From Novosphingobium indicum (GTDB lineage Bacteria > Pseudomonadota > Alphaproteobacteria > Sphingomonadales > Sphingomonadaceae), in contig NZ_BMLK01000003.1 of the NCBI RefSeq assembly GCF_014645195.1, forward strand, positions 1 to 64,000: 64,000 nucleotides of DNA. The letters run 5' to 3'. Numbering within the stretch: position 1 is the stretch's first letter; each line of letters opens with the position of its first letter. Shown here in pieces: positions 1-8,483 of the stretch. The translations under genes and the position numbers were made by a program. The notes beneath the pieces are model-generated. The model was not told where the DNA came from. It saw only the letters and a program-made list of their open reading frames with translations, and ran no database searches.

Positions 1-53
1 TCGTCAGGCTCATAACCTGAAGGTCGTAGGTTCAAATCCTACCCCCGCAACCA
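1..53 (+). tRNA. Initiator tRNA-fMet (CAT), 5' end outside the window
   Basis: The 3' two thirds of a tRNA: anticodon stem TCAGG/CCTGA around the loop with CAT at 11-13, T arm GTAGG/CCTAC, acceptor strand 43-49, discriminator A50 and encoded CCA 51-53. The acceptor strand ends in A at tRNA position 72, which in initiator tRNAs faces C1 as a mismatch; this and overall resemblance to alphaproteobacterial initiators point to fMet rather than elongator Met. The D arm and 5' acceptor strand lie outside, so the mismatch itself cannot be seen. Confidence 0.9.
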
Positions 54-284
54 ATACCTGAATGAACAATAGAACAAGCCGCCCAAGCGAAGTATTTCTT
101 AGCCTTTTCAATGCATTGTCGAGCATGTCTTGGCACGGCCCCGCTGTGTTGACCAATGCCAAGTTTGCGGGTCTATCGCAATAAGCTAATAAGTTGTTTT
201 ACCGGGTTCGTTGAAGTGCCATACCCCGGCCGAATCAATTGCAAGTAGCCTGACGCAAGGTGCAGATCGCCAGGGAACGACCAG

Positions 285-533
285 ATGCCTCTCCACACCC
301 AAGACATCGGCGACAGTCGAGGGCAGGGACATGAATTGAAGATAGCCGGTTTCGACGACGGCAACATCATTCTCTATTCACGCAATCCCGATAATGGCGA
401 AACGCAGCGTATCGTGCTCATGGAAGATCAGTGGCAGTTGCTGCTGAAGTCGCTGCTCGACATCTATGGCAAGGAAAAGTGCTGCTACTACCACGGGGCG
501 GGTCGCTGCATGGCGACATCGCACGCGGACTGA
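285..533 (+). CDS. Small hypothetical protein, 82 aa
   Basis: An 82-residue ORF that I do not recognise. An AGGGA ribosome-binding sequence lies about 10 bases before the ATG. The body (from about residue 17) reads like a soluble alpha/beta protein: several acidic residues, an I-I-L-Y strand, then an amphipathic segment rich in Leu and Trp. The C-terminal part has a Cys-Cys-Tyr-Tyr-His cluster and another Cys, which could bind metal. It has no signal peptide or membrane segment. It ends 9 bases before the convergent stop of the GGDEF-EAL gene. The 230 bases upstream, back to the tRNA, show no other gene. Confidence 0.55.
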   Translation: MPLHTQDIGDSRGQGHELKIAGFDDGNIILYSRNPDNGETQRIVLMEDQWQLLLKSLLDIYGKEKCCYYHGAGRCMATSHAD

Positions 534-542
534 CCGGAGCGT

Positions 543-2762
543 CTATCCAGGCCAACTGCGATTGAACGCGGCCAGATAGCCGCGCGCTTCCTCTTCCATC
601 ATCGGCTTTGCCAAGAGATAACCCTGGATGAAGTCGCATCCCAGGTTGGAGAGCTCGCGATACTGCGCCGGCACTTCCACGCCCTCGGCGATGACCTCGC
701 ACCCCAGACTATGCGCAAGAGAGATGATGGTGCGCACGATGATGCCGTCATCCTTCTCGTCGAGAATGCCCTGGACGAAGGAACGGTCAATTTTCAGGCG
801 GTCGATGGGAAATTGCTTGAGGTGGGTGAGCGAGGCATAGCCCGTTCCGAAGTCGTCGAGCGCGACCGAGACGCCGCGATCATGCAGACCGCGCAGCATG
901 GCGGCGATCACATCGGCGGACCGGTCGAGCATCACGTTTTCCGTGACTTCGATCTCGATGTCGTTGCCGCACAGCCCATGCCTGTCCACCATGTCCATGA
1001 GGCGTTGCGGGAAATCCGGCTGTAGCAGCTGGGCACTCGATGCGTTGAAGGCTACGTGGCCGGGGGCAAGACCGTCGCGCTTCATTCTGGCCATCACCCC
1101 AAGGGCTTTCTCAAGCACCTGATACCCCAGTTCGCAGATCAGGCCCGATTCCTCGGCGACCGAGACGAGCTCCGACGCGGATACCTCGCTGCCCTCGAGA
1201 CGCCAGCGAACGAGGGCTTCGAATCCGGCGTGCGTGCCCAGTCTGAGGTCGGTTTGCGGCTGCAGGGCGACCTGCAGATCACCGCGCGCGATCGCGGTTC
1301 GCAGGTGCTCCTTGAGGCGTTCGCGCCGCCGCCGGCCGCGCCGGATCGAACGGCTGTAGATTGAATGGCAATTCCGCCCGGCCGCCTTCGCCTGATAGAG
1401 CGCCAGGTCGGCGTTCTTCATCAACTGCTTGGGGCTGCGGCCATCGCGCGGGTACATCGAAATGCCGATACTGGCCGACGTGACGATCCTCTGGGCGCCG
1501 AGGGCCACGGGCTGTCCGATCGCATCCAGCAGGTCTTGGGCAATCGTCGCGACTTCGCGGCTGTTCTTGACGTCGCGCAGCAGCACCGCAAATTCGTCAC
1601 CACCGAGCCTGGCCACGGTGTCGCCGCGCCGTACGGCCGCTTTCAGCCGCTGCCCCATGACGCAAAGAAGATCGTCGCCGCCGTCGTGGCCAAAACGGTC
1701 GTTGATCGACTTGAAGTCGTCGAGATCGATCAGCAGCAGCGCGCAACGCATCGTCTCGTCGGCGCGGGGGGCATTCAGCTGTTCGAGCCGCTCAACGAGC
1801 ACGAGGCGATTGCAGAGCCCCGTCAACGCGTCTTTCTCGGCCTGATGCTTGATGAGCAATTCTGCGCGTTTGAGATCGGAAATGTCGGTCTGTACCGAGA
1901 CGAAGTTGCCCGAAGTCGACCGCCGGTTGTGCACCTGTACCCAACGATCGCTGCCCAGCTGCTTGACGTAGGGGCGCGTAGGCAGAGGCCCGTCGGTCCG
2001 GCGCCGGTTCGGCCACAGATCCTTCATCGACGGCAGGGCCTCGGCCTCCTGAGACGACGCGAGCAGTTCGCGCGCAGTCTCCGCCGATCCGGTAACGGTC
2101 TGTCGACGTCCGAACAGGTCGTGAAACGCGCGGTTGCTGAATTGGAACCGACCGTCGCCATCGAAGGTGATAATGCCGGAAGGTACGGCTTCCATGATGT
2201 CTCGCAGGAGTTCCTCGGCGGTCTGTCGGCGTTCGAGCTCCTGCAGGAGCCGCGCTTCGGTGACCTTGCGATCGGTGATGTCGAAGCGGATGGAGACATA
2301 ACCCAAAAGCCGCCCATACGGCGTCTTGAGCGGCGCAATGGTCGTATCGACCCAGTAGTATGAACCGGACTTCGTGCGATTCCTGATGTCGCCGCGCCAG
2401 ACGTGACCGGAGGCAATTGTCGCCCAGAGGTCGCGGAAGAAAGCCGCGTCGTGATAGCCGCTGTTGACGATCCGGTGAGACGCGCCGACGAGTTCCTCGC
2501 GGCGGTATTCGCTGATGCTGCAGAACTGCGGATTGACGTCGGTGATCCGCCCGCGAAGATCGGTTGTGGCGACAATCGCGGCGCAATCGAGCGCATTGCG
2601 ATAGGCTCGCAATTCGGGAATGCCGGCCCTCGCCAGAGCGGCAGAGACTGCAGGATCCTGCGTCTGCAGCGATGGCGCACGGCAGCTCCGCCCGGGAAAT
2701 TCGTCTTCGCGTTCCAGCTTCATTCGAACTCCGCCACCATTTGCTGGAGCACGCGAACCCAT
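543..2762 (-). CDS. PAS-PAS-GGDEF-EAL cyclic-di-GMP turnover protein
   Basis: A 739-residue cytoplasmic signalling protein predicted to make and/or degrade cyclic di-GMP. Two PAS domains (about 55-170 and 185-300) are followed by a GGDEF domain with an intact R-L-G-G-D-E-F near residue 387, so diguanylate cyclase activity is possible. The EAL domain starts near residue 510 with F-E-A-L-V-R-W and keeps the T-E-N, D-D-F-G-T-G and A-E-G-V-E motifs, consistent with phosphodiesterase activity. There are no membrane segments, so the signal is presumably sensed through PAS in the cytoplasm. An alternative start at Met14 (2723) is plausible. The gene stands alone and convergent to the small ORF before it; a PilZ receptor gene lies at 18.9 kb. 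Confidence 0.93.
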   Translation of the reverse strand: MGSRAPANGGGVRMKLEREDEFPGRSCRAPSLQTQDPAVSAALARAGIPELRAYRNALDCAAIVATTDLRGRITDVNPQFCSISEYRREELVGASHRIVNSGYHDAAFFRDLWATIASGHVWRGDIRNRTKSGSYYWVDTTIAPLKTPYGRLLGYVSIRFDITDRKVTEARLLQELERRQTAEELLRDIMEAVPSGIITFDGDGRFQFSNRAFHDLFGRRQTVTGSAETARELLASSQEAEALPSMKDLWPNRRRTDGPLPTRPYVKQLGSDRWVQVHNRRSTSGNFVSVQTDISDLKRAELLIKHQAEKDALTGLCNRLVLVERLEQLNAPRADETMRCALLLIDLDDFKSINDRFGHDGGDDLLCVMGQRLKAAVRRGDTVARLGGDEFAVLLRDVKNSREVATIAQDLLDAIGQPVALGAQRIVTSASIGISMYPRDGRSPKQLMKNADLALYQAKAAGRNCHSIYSRSIRRGRRRRERLKEHLRTAIARGDLQVALQPQTDLRLGTHAGFEALVRWRLEGSEVSASELVSVAEESGLICELGYQVLEKALGVMARMKRDGLAPGHVAFNASSAQLLQPDFPQRLMDMVDRHGLCGNDIEIEVTENVMLDRSADVIAAMLRGLHDRGVSVALDDFGTGYASLTHLKQFPIDRLKIDRSFVQGILDEKDDGIIVRTIISLAHSLGCEVIAEGVEVPAQYRELSNLGCDFIQGYLLAKPMMEEEARGYLAAFNRSWPG

Positions 2763-2987
2763 GGCCCTTTCACGGCTCGGGCACGACGGGCGGTGCCCGC
2801 GTTCCGCGTCTCCCCTTTGGCCTCCCCCTCTGATAAACGTATGTTCATCCTAGAGATTTTATCTTCGGAACAAGTGGAGGCGTATCGTCTTAAGTACGGT
2901 ATCGTATATATCGATGGTGAAGATCAAGTTAATCAAGGCAATGCCTTGGCGAGATGCGATGACTTCGCCTGAGGTCGTGGAACAACG

Positions 2988-3686
2988 ATGACGACACAGC
3001 CTTCAGAGCATCTCGACAACACAGTACTTGCTGCATTGCCGTCCGACGCGCAGGCATTTCTGGCCAGTCGGCTGCTGAAGAAGCCCGTCATGTCAGGCGA
3101 AGTGCTGCATGAGCCCGGCGCGCCGCTCATTCATGTGATCTTTCCGCACAGCGGGATCGTCTCGATGCAGGGTATTCTGCAGGACGGGCGCAGCGTTGAG
3201 AGCGCTTCGGTCGGGCGCGAAGGCCTTGTCGGTGTCGAGTGCATGCTCGGCAAGGATGTGTCTTCCTATTACGCGACAGTGGCAATTTCCGGTCAGGCCT
3301 CGTGGCTGACGGTCACCGATCTCGAAGCGGCGCTGGACCACTTTCCCGACGCGCGCCACATCATGCGCCGTTACTGCGTGCGGCTCATGCACGATCTCAT
3401 GCAGGCCGTGGCTTGTGCCAGCGTCCATTCGGCGAGCCAGCGGGTGGCGACCTGGTTGCTGCGCGCCGAAGACCGCACCTGCGGCAGCCAGTTCGAACTG
3501 ACCCAGCGAACGCTCGCGAACATCTTTGGCCTGCGCCTTGCGACGATCAGCGATGCCTGCGGACGCCTCAACGGCGCGGGGGCCATCGATCAGGCACGCG
3601 GCATTCTGACGATCGTCGACCGTACGCGCCTCGCCGACCAGTCCTGCGAGTGCTACCGGCGCTACGCGAACAGCGCCTGGGTCTGA
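2988..3686 (+). CDS. Crp/Fnr family transcriptional regulator without Fe-S cysteines
   Basis: A 232-residue regulator with an N-terminal cyclic-nucleotide-binding-type beta roll (about 20-130), a dimerisation helix and a C-terminal winged helix-turn-helix with the recognition segment L-R-L-A-T-I-S-D-A (about 185-195). It lacks the clustered N-terminal cysteines of FNR and also E-xx-S-R in the recognition helix, so it should not read FNR boxes. This type (Crp-like, with the pattern of Arg-Val-Ala-Thr-Trp-Leu before the HTH) is common in alphaproteobacteria, but the ligand is unknown. An AT-rich stretch at 2830-2940 is a likely promoter region for this gene. Confidence 0.88.
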   Translation: MTTQPSEHLDNTVLAALPSDAQAFLASRLLKKPVMSGEVLHEPGAPLIHVIFPHSGIVSMQGILQDGRSVESASVGREGLVGVECMLGKDVSSYYATVAISGQASWLTVTDLEAALDHFPDARHIMRRYCVRLMHDLMQAVACASVHSASQRVATWLLRAEDRTCGSQFELTQRTLANIFGLRLATISDACGRLNGAGAIDQARGILTIVDRTRLADQSCECYRRYANSAWV

Positions 3687-3709
3687 TCCAGACAGGACGA
3701 TCCGACCAG

Positions 3710-3952
3710 TTATGGGGCGCGAACTTCGGGGCCAACCGAAAGGCTCTCTCCGGAAATCTCGTGGCCGAGAATGATCGGCGGTTTCTGGGGCATGTAAGGC
3801 GTGAGCGTTCCGTCCATGCGGCCGACGTCGCTGTGGCACAGCCCCGAGCCGCGCACGGCGATGAGGAGATTGTTGCCTTCGCCCCGGGGAATGTCCCGCT
3901 CGATGCGTTCGAGAGGCGCGTTGGCGCCGGTGAACAGCCATGCGTGCATCAT
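3710..3952 (-). pseudogene. Remnant of zinc-dependent alcohol dehydrogenase (N-terminal fragment)
   Basis: From the Met at 3952 the reading frame encodes about 80 residues that match the N-terminus of medium-chain zinc alcohol dehydrogenases: the catalytic-zinc motif G-L-C-H-S-D, then P-I-I-L-G-H-E-I-S-G-E and V-G-P-E-V. It then hits a stop where a normal protein would continue for about 260 residues with the rest of the catalytic domain and the NAD-binding Rossmann fold. The bases beyond belong to the end of the Crp-like gene, so the rest has been deleted, not merely frameshifted. The open frame extends upstream to 4036, but this looks non-coding. Truncation makes activity very unlikely. Confidence 0.8.
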
Positions 3953-4124
3953 AGGGTCACTGTGTCCGTCCTCTCCGCTTTCCGGACGGGCTACGGCGAT
4001 CTTCGGGGCAAGCCACTGCCTGCAGCGGCAATGCAAGGTGCGCCTGCCCGCATGAATCGGGGCGGTCTGACCATCGCGGGTGCGGTCGCGCGGCAGCCGG
4101 TCATGCTTGGGCCCGCGATTTGCG

Positions 4125-4134
4125 TTTGATCAAA
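4125..4134. promoter_or_regulatory. Short palindrome upstream of the Rieske oxygenase gene
   Basis: TTTGATCAAA is a perfect 10-base palindrome about 67 bases before the ATG at 4201, in the 248-base gap between the dehydrogenase remnant and the oxygenase gene. The position fits an operator, but short palindromes arise by chance and no second copy was found. Confidence 0.2.
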
Positions 4135-4200
4135 GCTTACGTTGCCTAGCGTCCGGCAAACTGCGCTCCAGTCAGAAACAACAGGACAGGATGCCTTCCC

Positions 4201-5628
4201 ATGGCCGATATCAATTCCGCAGGGATGCCGCTGGCCGGGAATCCCTACCCGATCACGCGTCCCGAGCTCATTCCTGCCAAGCGCTATTACGACGAGACCT
4301 TCTACCAGGCCGAGTGCGAGCACCTCTGGCCGCACGTCTGGCAGATGGCGTGCCGCCTCGAGACCATGCCCAACGTCGGCGACTGGGTCGAGTACTCCAA
4401 TGTCGGCAAGTCGGTGCTGGTCGTGCGCACCAAGGACGGCGTCAAAGCCTTCCAGAATCATTGCCGCCACCGCGGCGTTCCCATCGCCGGTGGTTCGGGC
4501 AACGCGCATGGCAACTGCGCCAAGGCCGGTTTCATCTGCCCCTTCCACGGGTGGCGCTGGAACATGGATGGCGAGAACACCTTCGTTTACGGCAAGGACC
4601 TGTTCTCGGACGATCTGCTCGACCCTTCCGAACTCGCGTTGAAGCCGGTGCGCTGCGAGACCTGGGGCGGTTGCGCCTTCATCAACCACGATGAGAACGC
4701 ACCTTCGCTCAAGGAATGCCTGGGCCCGGTGCTCGATCGTCTCGATGCGCACGGCATGTCGAACGTGCGGTCCGAATGGTGGTTCGCCACCGAACTGCCG
4801 GCAAACTGGAAGATCGCGATGGAGGCCTTCATGGAAGGCTACCACGTGATGATGACGCACCCGCAGCTCCAGCGCTCGGTGCCGGGGCTCTACAACGCCC
4901 GTTACGGCAACGACACCGGCGGCATCGGTCTGCCGATCGATCCCGATCAGTCGGTCGAGGACAACATCCGCGCGCAGATCGAGAATCTGAAGCTGCTCGG
5001 TTCGGGCATGGCAGGGATGGTCCACGCCAAGGAAATCGAGATTGCCGAACAGCTCGGTCCGGACAATCCCGATGTCCAGCTGCCGGGCACTGTCGCCGAG
5101 GCCGTGCCGATGTGGTTCGGAATGGTGCAGGCGGCCGTCACCCGCAAACTCAAGGAGCGCGGCGAGAACGTTCCCGATCTCAACGCCGTCGCGGTGTCAG
5201 ATCCGGTCAATGCGGTGGAATATCTTTTCCCGCACTACTTCCTGCTGCCGTTCTTCACGAGCTATGCGTCCTACCGCATCCGTCCGACCGGCCCGGAAAG
5301 CTGCATGTTCGAAATCTGGTCGCTCACGCACTTCCCTGAAGGCGAGGAGCCGGAGCCGCCGATGGAGCCCACCGTGCTGCCTTTCGACAGCCAGGACTTC
5401 CCGATGATTCCGCGGCAGGACTATTCAAACATTCCGATCCAGCAGAAGGGCCTGCACTCGGAAGGCTTCGAATTCATGCGCCTTTCGAAGGATGTCGAAG
5501 GGCTTATCAGCAACTATCAGCGGCTGATCGACGGCTACATCGCCGGCGAGCCATCCGCCAAATTGGCCGAGGCAAACCGCAAGCTCGGTGGCAACTTCGA
5601 CGGGCCGATCCTGGATTTCGGGTTCTAA
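4201..5628 (+). CDS. Rieske non-haem iron ring-hydroxylating oxygenase, alpha subunit
   Basis: A 475-residue terminal oxygenase component. The Rieske [2Fe-2S] ligands are C88-x-H90 and C113-x2-H116. The mononuclear iron site follows in N-W-K-x5-E-x3-E-G-Y-H, with His215 and His220. Such enzymes hydroxylate or demethylate aromatic or polycyclic substrates with electrons from a ferredoxin and reductase. No beta subunit, ferredoxin or reductase gene is adjacent, so it probably works as a homo-oligomer with remote partners; the ferredoxin reductase at 32.6 kb is a candidate. It is related to the oxygenase at 19.3 kb but clearly distinct. The substrate cannot be read from sequence. A strong terminator follows. 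Confidence 0.93.
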   Translation: MADINSAGMPLAGNPYPITRPELIPAKRYYDETFYQAECEHLWPHVWQMACRLETMPNVGDWVEYSNVGKSVLVVRTKDGVKAFQNHCRHRGVPIAGGSGNAHGNCAKAGFICPFHGWRWNMDGENTFVYGKDLFSDDLLDPSELALKPVRCETWGGCAFINHDENAPSLKECLGPVLDRLDAHGMSNVRSEWWFATELPANWKIAMEAFMEGYHVMMTHPQLQRSVPGLYNARYGNDTGGIGLPIDPDQSVEDNIRAQIENLKLLGSGMAGMVHAKEIEIAEQLGPDNPDVQLPGTVAEAVPMWFGMVQAAVTRKLKERGENVPDLNAVAVSDPVNAVEYLFPHYFLLPFFTSYASYRIRPTGPESCMFEIWSLTHFPEGEEPEPPMEPTVLPFDSQDFPMIPRQDYSNIPIQQKGLHSEGFEFMRLSKDVEGLISNYQRLIDGYIAGEPSAKLAEANRKLGGNFDGPILDFGF

Positions 5629-5655
5629 CCGACCGTCTGGTCTGGACATTCATCG

Positions 5656-5686
5656 CGAGGGGGGTGCTTTTCACCCCCCTCGTTTT
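5656..5686 (+). terminator. Intrinsic terminator after the Rieske oxygenase gene
   Basis: An 11-base-pair perfect stem, CGAGGGGGGTG pairing with CACCCCCCTCG, a five-base loop and then TTTT. It closes the oxygenase transcript before fnrL. Confidence 0.85.
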
Positions 5687-5699
5687 GAGCTAACGCAAC

Positions 5700-5717
5700 C
5701 CACTTGAGCCCAAGTGG
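5700..5717. promoter_or_regulatory. Inverted repeat upstream of fnrL
   Basis: CCACTTG-AGCC-CAAGTGG, a perfect 7-base inverted repeat with a four-base centre, 22 bases before the fnrL start codon. Its half-site spacing is not that of an FNR box. It could be an operator or a leader hairpin; no function can be assigned. Confidence 0.35.
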
Positions 5718-5738
5718 CGGCGTTGGTACCCATGATCT

Positions 5739-6440
5739 ATGTCCAGTTGTGACCTTTGTGTCGTTCGCAATCGAGCGATCTGTGCCGCCCTCGACTCGAA
5801 AGAGCTCGAAGCTCTCAATGCGATCGGGCGCACGCGCAATATCACCTCGGGCGAATCGCTGATCTGGGAAGGCGAGGATTCAGTGCTCGTCGCCAATGTC
5901 ATTGAGGGCGTCCTAAAGCTTTCCACCAACACCGAGGACGGTCGCGAACAGATCGTCGGGGTGGTCTATCCGTCCGACTTCATCGGGCGTCCTTTCGGCG
6001 GCAAGTCGGGGCATGGCGTCACCGCGCTGACCGATGCCAAAGTCTGTGTGTTTTCGCGTCGCGATTTCGATGCCTTCTCGCGCGAGCATCCCAAGCTGGA
6101 GCACAAGCTGCTTGAACGCACGCTGGGCGAACTCGATCGCACACGGCGCTGGATGCTGCTGCTCGGCCGCAAGTCCGCCTCCGAGAAAATGGCGAGCTTC
6201 CTGATCGAGATGTCCGAGAGGCTGACGGGCTCGGGATGCAAGGTGGATGCCGACAAGCCCAATCAGCGTCATCTCGTGCTGCCGTTTTCGCGGCAGCAGA
6301 TCGCCGATGTGCTGGGGCTCACGATCGAAACGGTCAGCCGTCAGTTCACCCGCCTCAAGAACGAAGGCGTGATCGATCTGCCTTCGCGCCGTGACGTAAC
6401 TATTCTCGATTACCAGGCGCTGGTCGCCGAAGCCGGCTGA
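5739..6440 (+). CDS. fnrL: FNR-type oxygen-sensing transcriptional regulator
   Basis: A 233-residue Crp/Fnr protein with the signature of [4Fe-4S] oxygen sensors of the alphaproteobacterial FnrL/FnrN type: C4-x2-C7-x7-C15 at the N-terminus plus C103 in the beta roll. The cluster is needed for dimerisation and DNA binding without oxygen. The recognition helix has E197-T-V-S200-R201, the residues that in FNR read TTGAT-N4-ATCAA. Exact or near copies of that site lie before ccoN/ompW, the Baeyer-Villiger operon, the ferredoxin reductase gene and hemN, so this protein is the likely local master switch for low oxygen. It is monocistronic between two unrelated genes. Confidence 0.93.
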   Translation: MSSCDLCVVRNRAICAALDSKELEALNAIGRTRNITSGESLIWEGEDSVLVANVIEGVLKLSTNTEDGREQIVGVVYPSDFIGRPFGGKSGHGVTALTDAKVCVFSRRDFDAFSREHPKLEHKLLERTLGELDRTRRWMLLLGRKSASEKMASFLIEMSERLTGSGCKVDADKPNQRHLVLPFSRQQIADVLGLTIETVSRQFTRLKNEGVIDLPSRRDVTILDYQALVAEAG

Positions 6441-6488
6441 CCTCTCCCGTATAATTTACCGGGCTGCATTGCTGCGGGCCCGGCGGTA

Positions 6489-7802
6489 TCAGGCGAGGGC
6501 CTGGCGTGCGCCTTGCTGCATGACCGGCACGATCTCCGGACGCGCCGGCTTGGGATGCAGGTCGAAGGCGCTGGCATAGCGCTCGAACCGGCCGCGCACG
6601 GTCTTCTGGTCCAGTCCGAAGCTGGTCAGGTCGTAGCGGTGGCGCTGCCAGCGATGCTGGCTTTTCGCATTGCGGACATAGCGTTGCATTGCGGGCAGGG
6701 CGGGGCCGATATCCATGTCGAGAAAGCGGTAGACCCGCCGCATCACGCCTTCCCAGTCCGCGTCCATGTCGCGGTAGAGCACATCGATCCGCTGGTTCGG
6801 ATGAATTCGGCTGCGGGCCGCCTGCATCCGGTCGATCTGCAGGCTGGTCTTGTCCAGCCAATGCTCGCCGATCCAGTGCGGATCGGCCTCGTCCGAATGG
6901 ATAGTCATCTGGTTCCACACCAGCGAGCAGCTGCTGCCCACGACTTTCGCAGGATCGCGGTGGATGAAGATCAACTTGGCTTCGGGGAAGACGCGCAGCA
7001 GCGCCGGTAGGTCCAGCATGTGCTGCGGAGTCTTCAGCACCCAGGGCTTGCGCGGCACGTTCCGGCCCCGCGCCCAGTGTACGAGCAGCAGCAACCGCGA
7101 GAGGTGGCTATAGGCCGGCGTGGCATCCTCTTCCTCGGCCCAGCGGCCATAGGTGGGGATTCGCCACTGCGCCTCGTGCTTCATGCCCCAGGCCGATTGC
7201 ACCAGCAGGCCGAGTTCCTCTTCGGGCTCGAAGGGGCCGGTGGGATGAATGACGGCGGTGCGGGGGTTGAGCTTGTGCACCGTCGACAGCAGGCGACCCG
7301 CCTGCCGCGGGCGCCGATCCCTGCCGCCGGGCCGGAAGCCGGGTTCGGGGACCGGGCAGACCGTCTCGAAGAAGCGCATGTGCTCGAAGCGCTCGTCGGC
7401 TGCGAGAAGACGGTGAAGACGGGTAGTGCCCGAGCGCATGGGGCCGACCACGATCACCGGCGGCGCGAGCGGTTCGGCGAGAATTTCCTCGTGCGTGTCG
7501 AACCAGTGCTGCGTCCACAGCCGTTCGCGCAGGACTTTCATGAACTGGCCTGTCGCTGCAAAGCGGCCGAGCGCGTTGAGCGAAGCCTCTTCGCGAATTG
7601 CCTCGATCAGCACTTCCAGCGGGCGCAGGAACCAGGGGTCGCCGAAATCGTCAAGCCCGGTCTGCCGCCGTGCCGCGTCGCACAGGTCGTCGAGATCGAG
7701 GGGTAATTCGGGAACGAGCGCCAACTTGTTCAGGCCGCCCACGGCGAAATTGGCAACGCCCACGAGGCGTGGGCGCGCTGGCAGCGGAAATTCTCCGGTC
7801 AT
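6489..7802 (-). CDS. Sulfotransferase family protein
   Basis: A 437-residue protein with the 5'-phosphosulfate-binding loop G-P-M-R-S-G-T-T near residue 120 and the 3'-phosphate-binding region F-I-H-R-D-P-A-K-V-V-G-S-S about 160 residues later. It would move a sulfuryl group from PAPS to a hydroxyl or amine acceptor. Length and motif context match the large bacterial sulfotransferase family seen in Sphingomonadaceae, often near lipid or xenobiotic genes. The ATG at 7802 is chosen; the open frame extends to a TTG at 7844, which would run into the divergent GtrA gene. The acceptor is unknown. Confidence 0.88.
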   Translation of the reverse strand: MTGEFPLPARPRLVGVANFAVGGLNKLALVPELPLDLDDLCDAARRQTGLDDFGDPWFLRPLEVLIEAIREEASLNALGRFAATGQFMKVLRERLWTQHWFDTHEEILAEPLAPPVIVVGPMRSGTTRLHRLLAADERFEHMRFFETVCPVPEPGFRPGGRDRRPRQAGRLLSTVHKLNPRTAVIHPTGPFEPEEELGLLVQSAWGMKHEAQWRIPTYGRWAEEEDATPAYSHLSRLLLLVHWARGRNVPRKPWVLKTPQHMLDLPALLRVFPEAKLIFIHRDPAKVVGSSCSLVWNQMTIHSDEADPHWIGEHWLDKTSLQIDRMQAARSRIHPNQRIDVLYRDMDADWEGVMRRVYRFLDMDIGPALPAMQRYVRNAKSQHRWQRHRYDLTSFGLDQKTVRGRFERYASAFDLHPKPARPEIVPVMQQGARQALA

Positions 7803-7921
7803 GGCACCAATAAGTGCACGGTAACGTAAAAGGTTCAATGACAATGATCATCGCCGGGGCCTTTATGCCCGGCAATGTCCCCTATCGAGAAACAATGTCC
7901 GCATCCGGTTGTTGCCCTGAC

Positions 7922-8395
7922 ATGCGTCCAACTGGCAATGCGCCTTCCCACCGTTTGTCATCGCTCCTGCGTCCGCACCCGATAAGAACTGTTCGTGAGC
8001 GGTTTCTTGGGCGTCGCGCGTGTTCTTTGTACATCCGCAATGCTTTCGTCTCGACAATTTCCTTTTTACTCGATCTTTTTCTTATCTGGCTTCTGGTCGA
8101 GCATTTCGCGGTCGAGCGATACATGGCCGTCGTTGCCGGGTTCATCGTCGCCAATGCCCTGCACTATGTGCTGGCGCGAATCTGGATATTCCGCGGATCC
8201 GAACGCGGCCTGGTGAGCGGCTACGTGATATTCTTCGGCAATGCGCTGTTCGGTCTCGGCGTGATTCTTGGCGGTTTCGCCCTGCTGACCGAAGTCTTCG
8301 GCGTGTCTTTCCTGATCTCCCGCGTGGCGGCGTCGCTGCTCGCCGGCACGATCGTGTTCGTTCTCAATGCGACCGTAAACTTCCGGCACCTGTGA
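7922..8395 (+). CDS. GtrA-like membrane protein
   Basis: A small integral membrane protein with four hydrophobic segments and the GtrA-type opening R-N-A-F-V-S-T-I-S-F-L-L-D-L. GtrA proteins are proposed to flip polyprenyl-linked sugars or act with glycosyltransferases in cell-envelope polysaccharide synthesis. From the ATG at 7922 it has 157 residues, near family size. The open frame reaches back to 7814, and an ATG at 7838 has an AAAGG ribosome-binding sequence before it, so the start is uncertain. No glycosyltransferase is adjacent; the membrane glycosyltransferase at 28.5 kb is the nearest candidate partner. Confidence 0.8.
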   Translation: MRPTGNAPSHRLSSLLRPHPIRTVRERFLGRRACSLYIRNAFVSTISFLLDLFLIWLLVEHFAVERYMAVVAGFIVANALHYVLARIWIFRGSERGLVSGYVIFFGNALFGLGVILGGFALLTEVFGVSFLISRVAASLLAGTIVFVLNATVNFRHL

Positions 8396-8430
8396 CTGGC
8401 ACCGGGGGCGGAAGTCCGACCGCAAACGAA

Positions 8431-8457
8431 GAAGGGGAGCCGCGCGGGCTCCCCTTC
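8431..8457. terminator. Bidirectional terminator between gtrA-like gene and ompW
   Basis: Perfect 11-base-pair stem GAAGGGGAGCC/GGCTCCCCTTC with a five-base loop, located between two convergent genes. The T-rich side (TTCGTTTG) is on the minus strand, so it suits ompW best. Confidence 0.75.
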
Positions 8458-8483
8458 GTGTTGTCCAATGATCTCTTTCGGGA

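Noticed and set aside
2841..2972. A 43-codon ORF in the AT-rich gap before the Crp-like gene
   Set aside because: No ribosome-binding site, no recognisable features, and it covers the likely promoter region; the longer frame containing it is antisense to the GGDEF-EAL gene.
5700..5717. The palindrome upstream of fnrL as an FNR autoregulatory site
   Set aside because: The TTG and CAA elements are four bases apart rather than eight, so it cannot be read as an FNR box.
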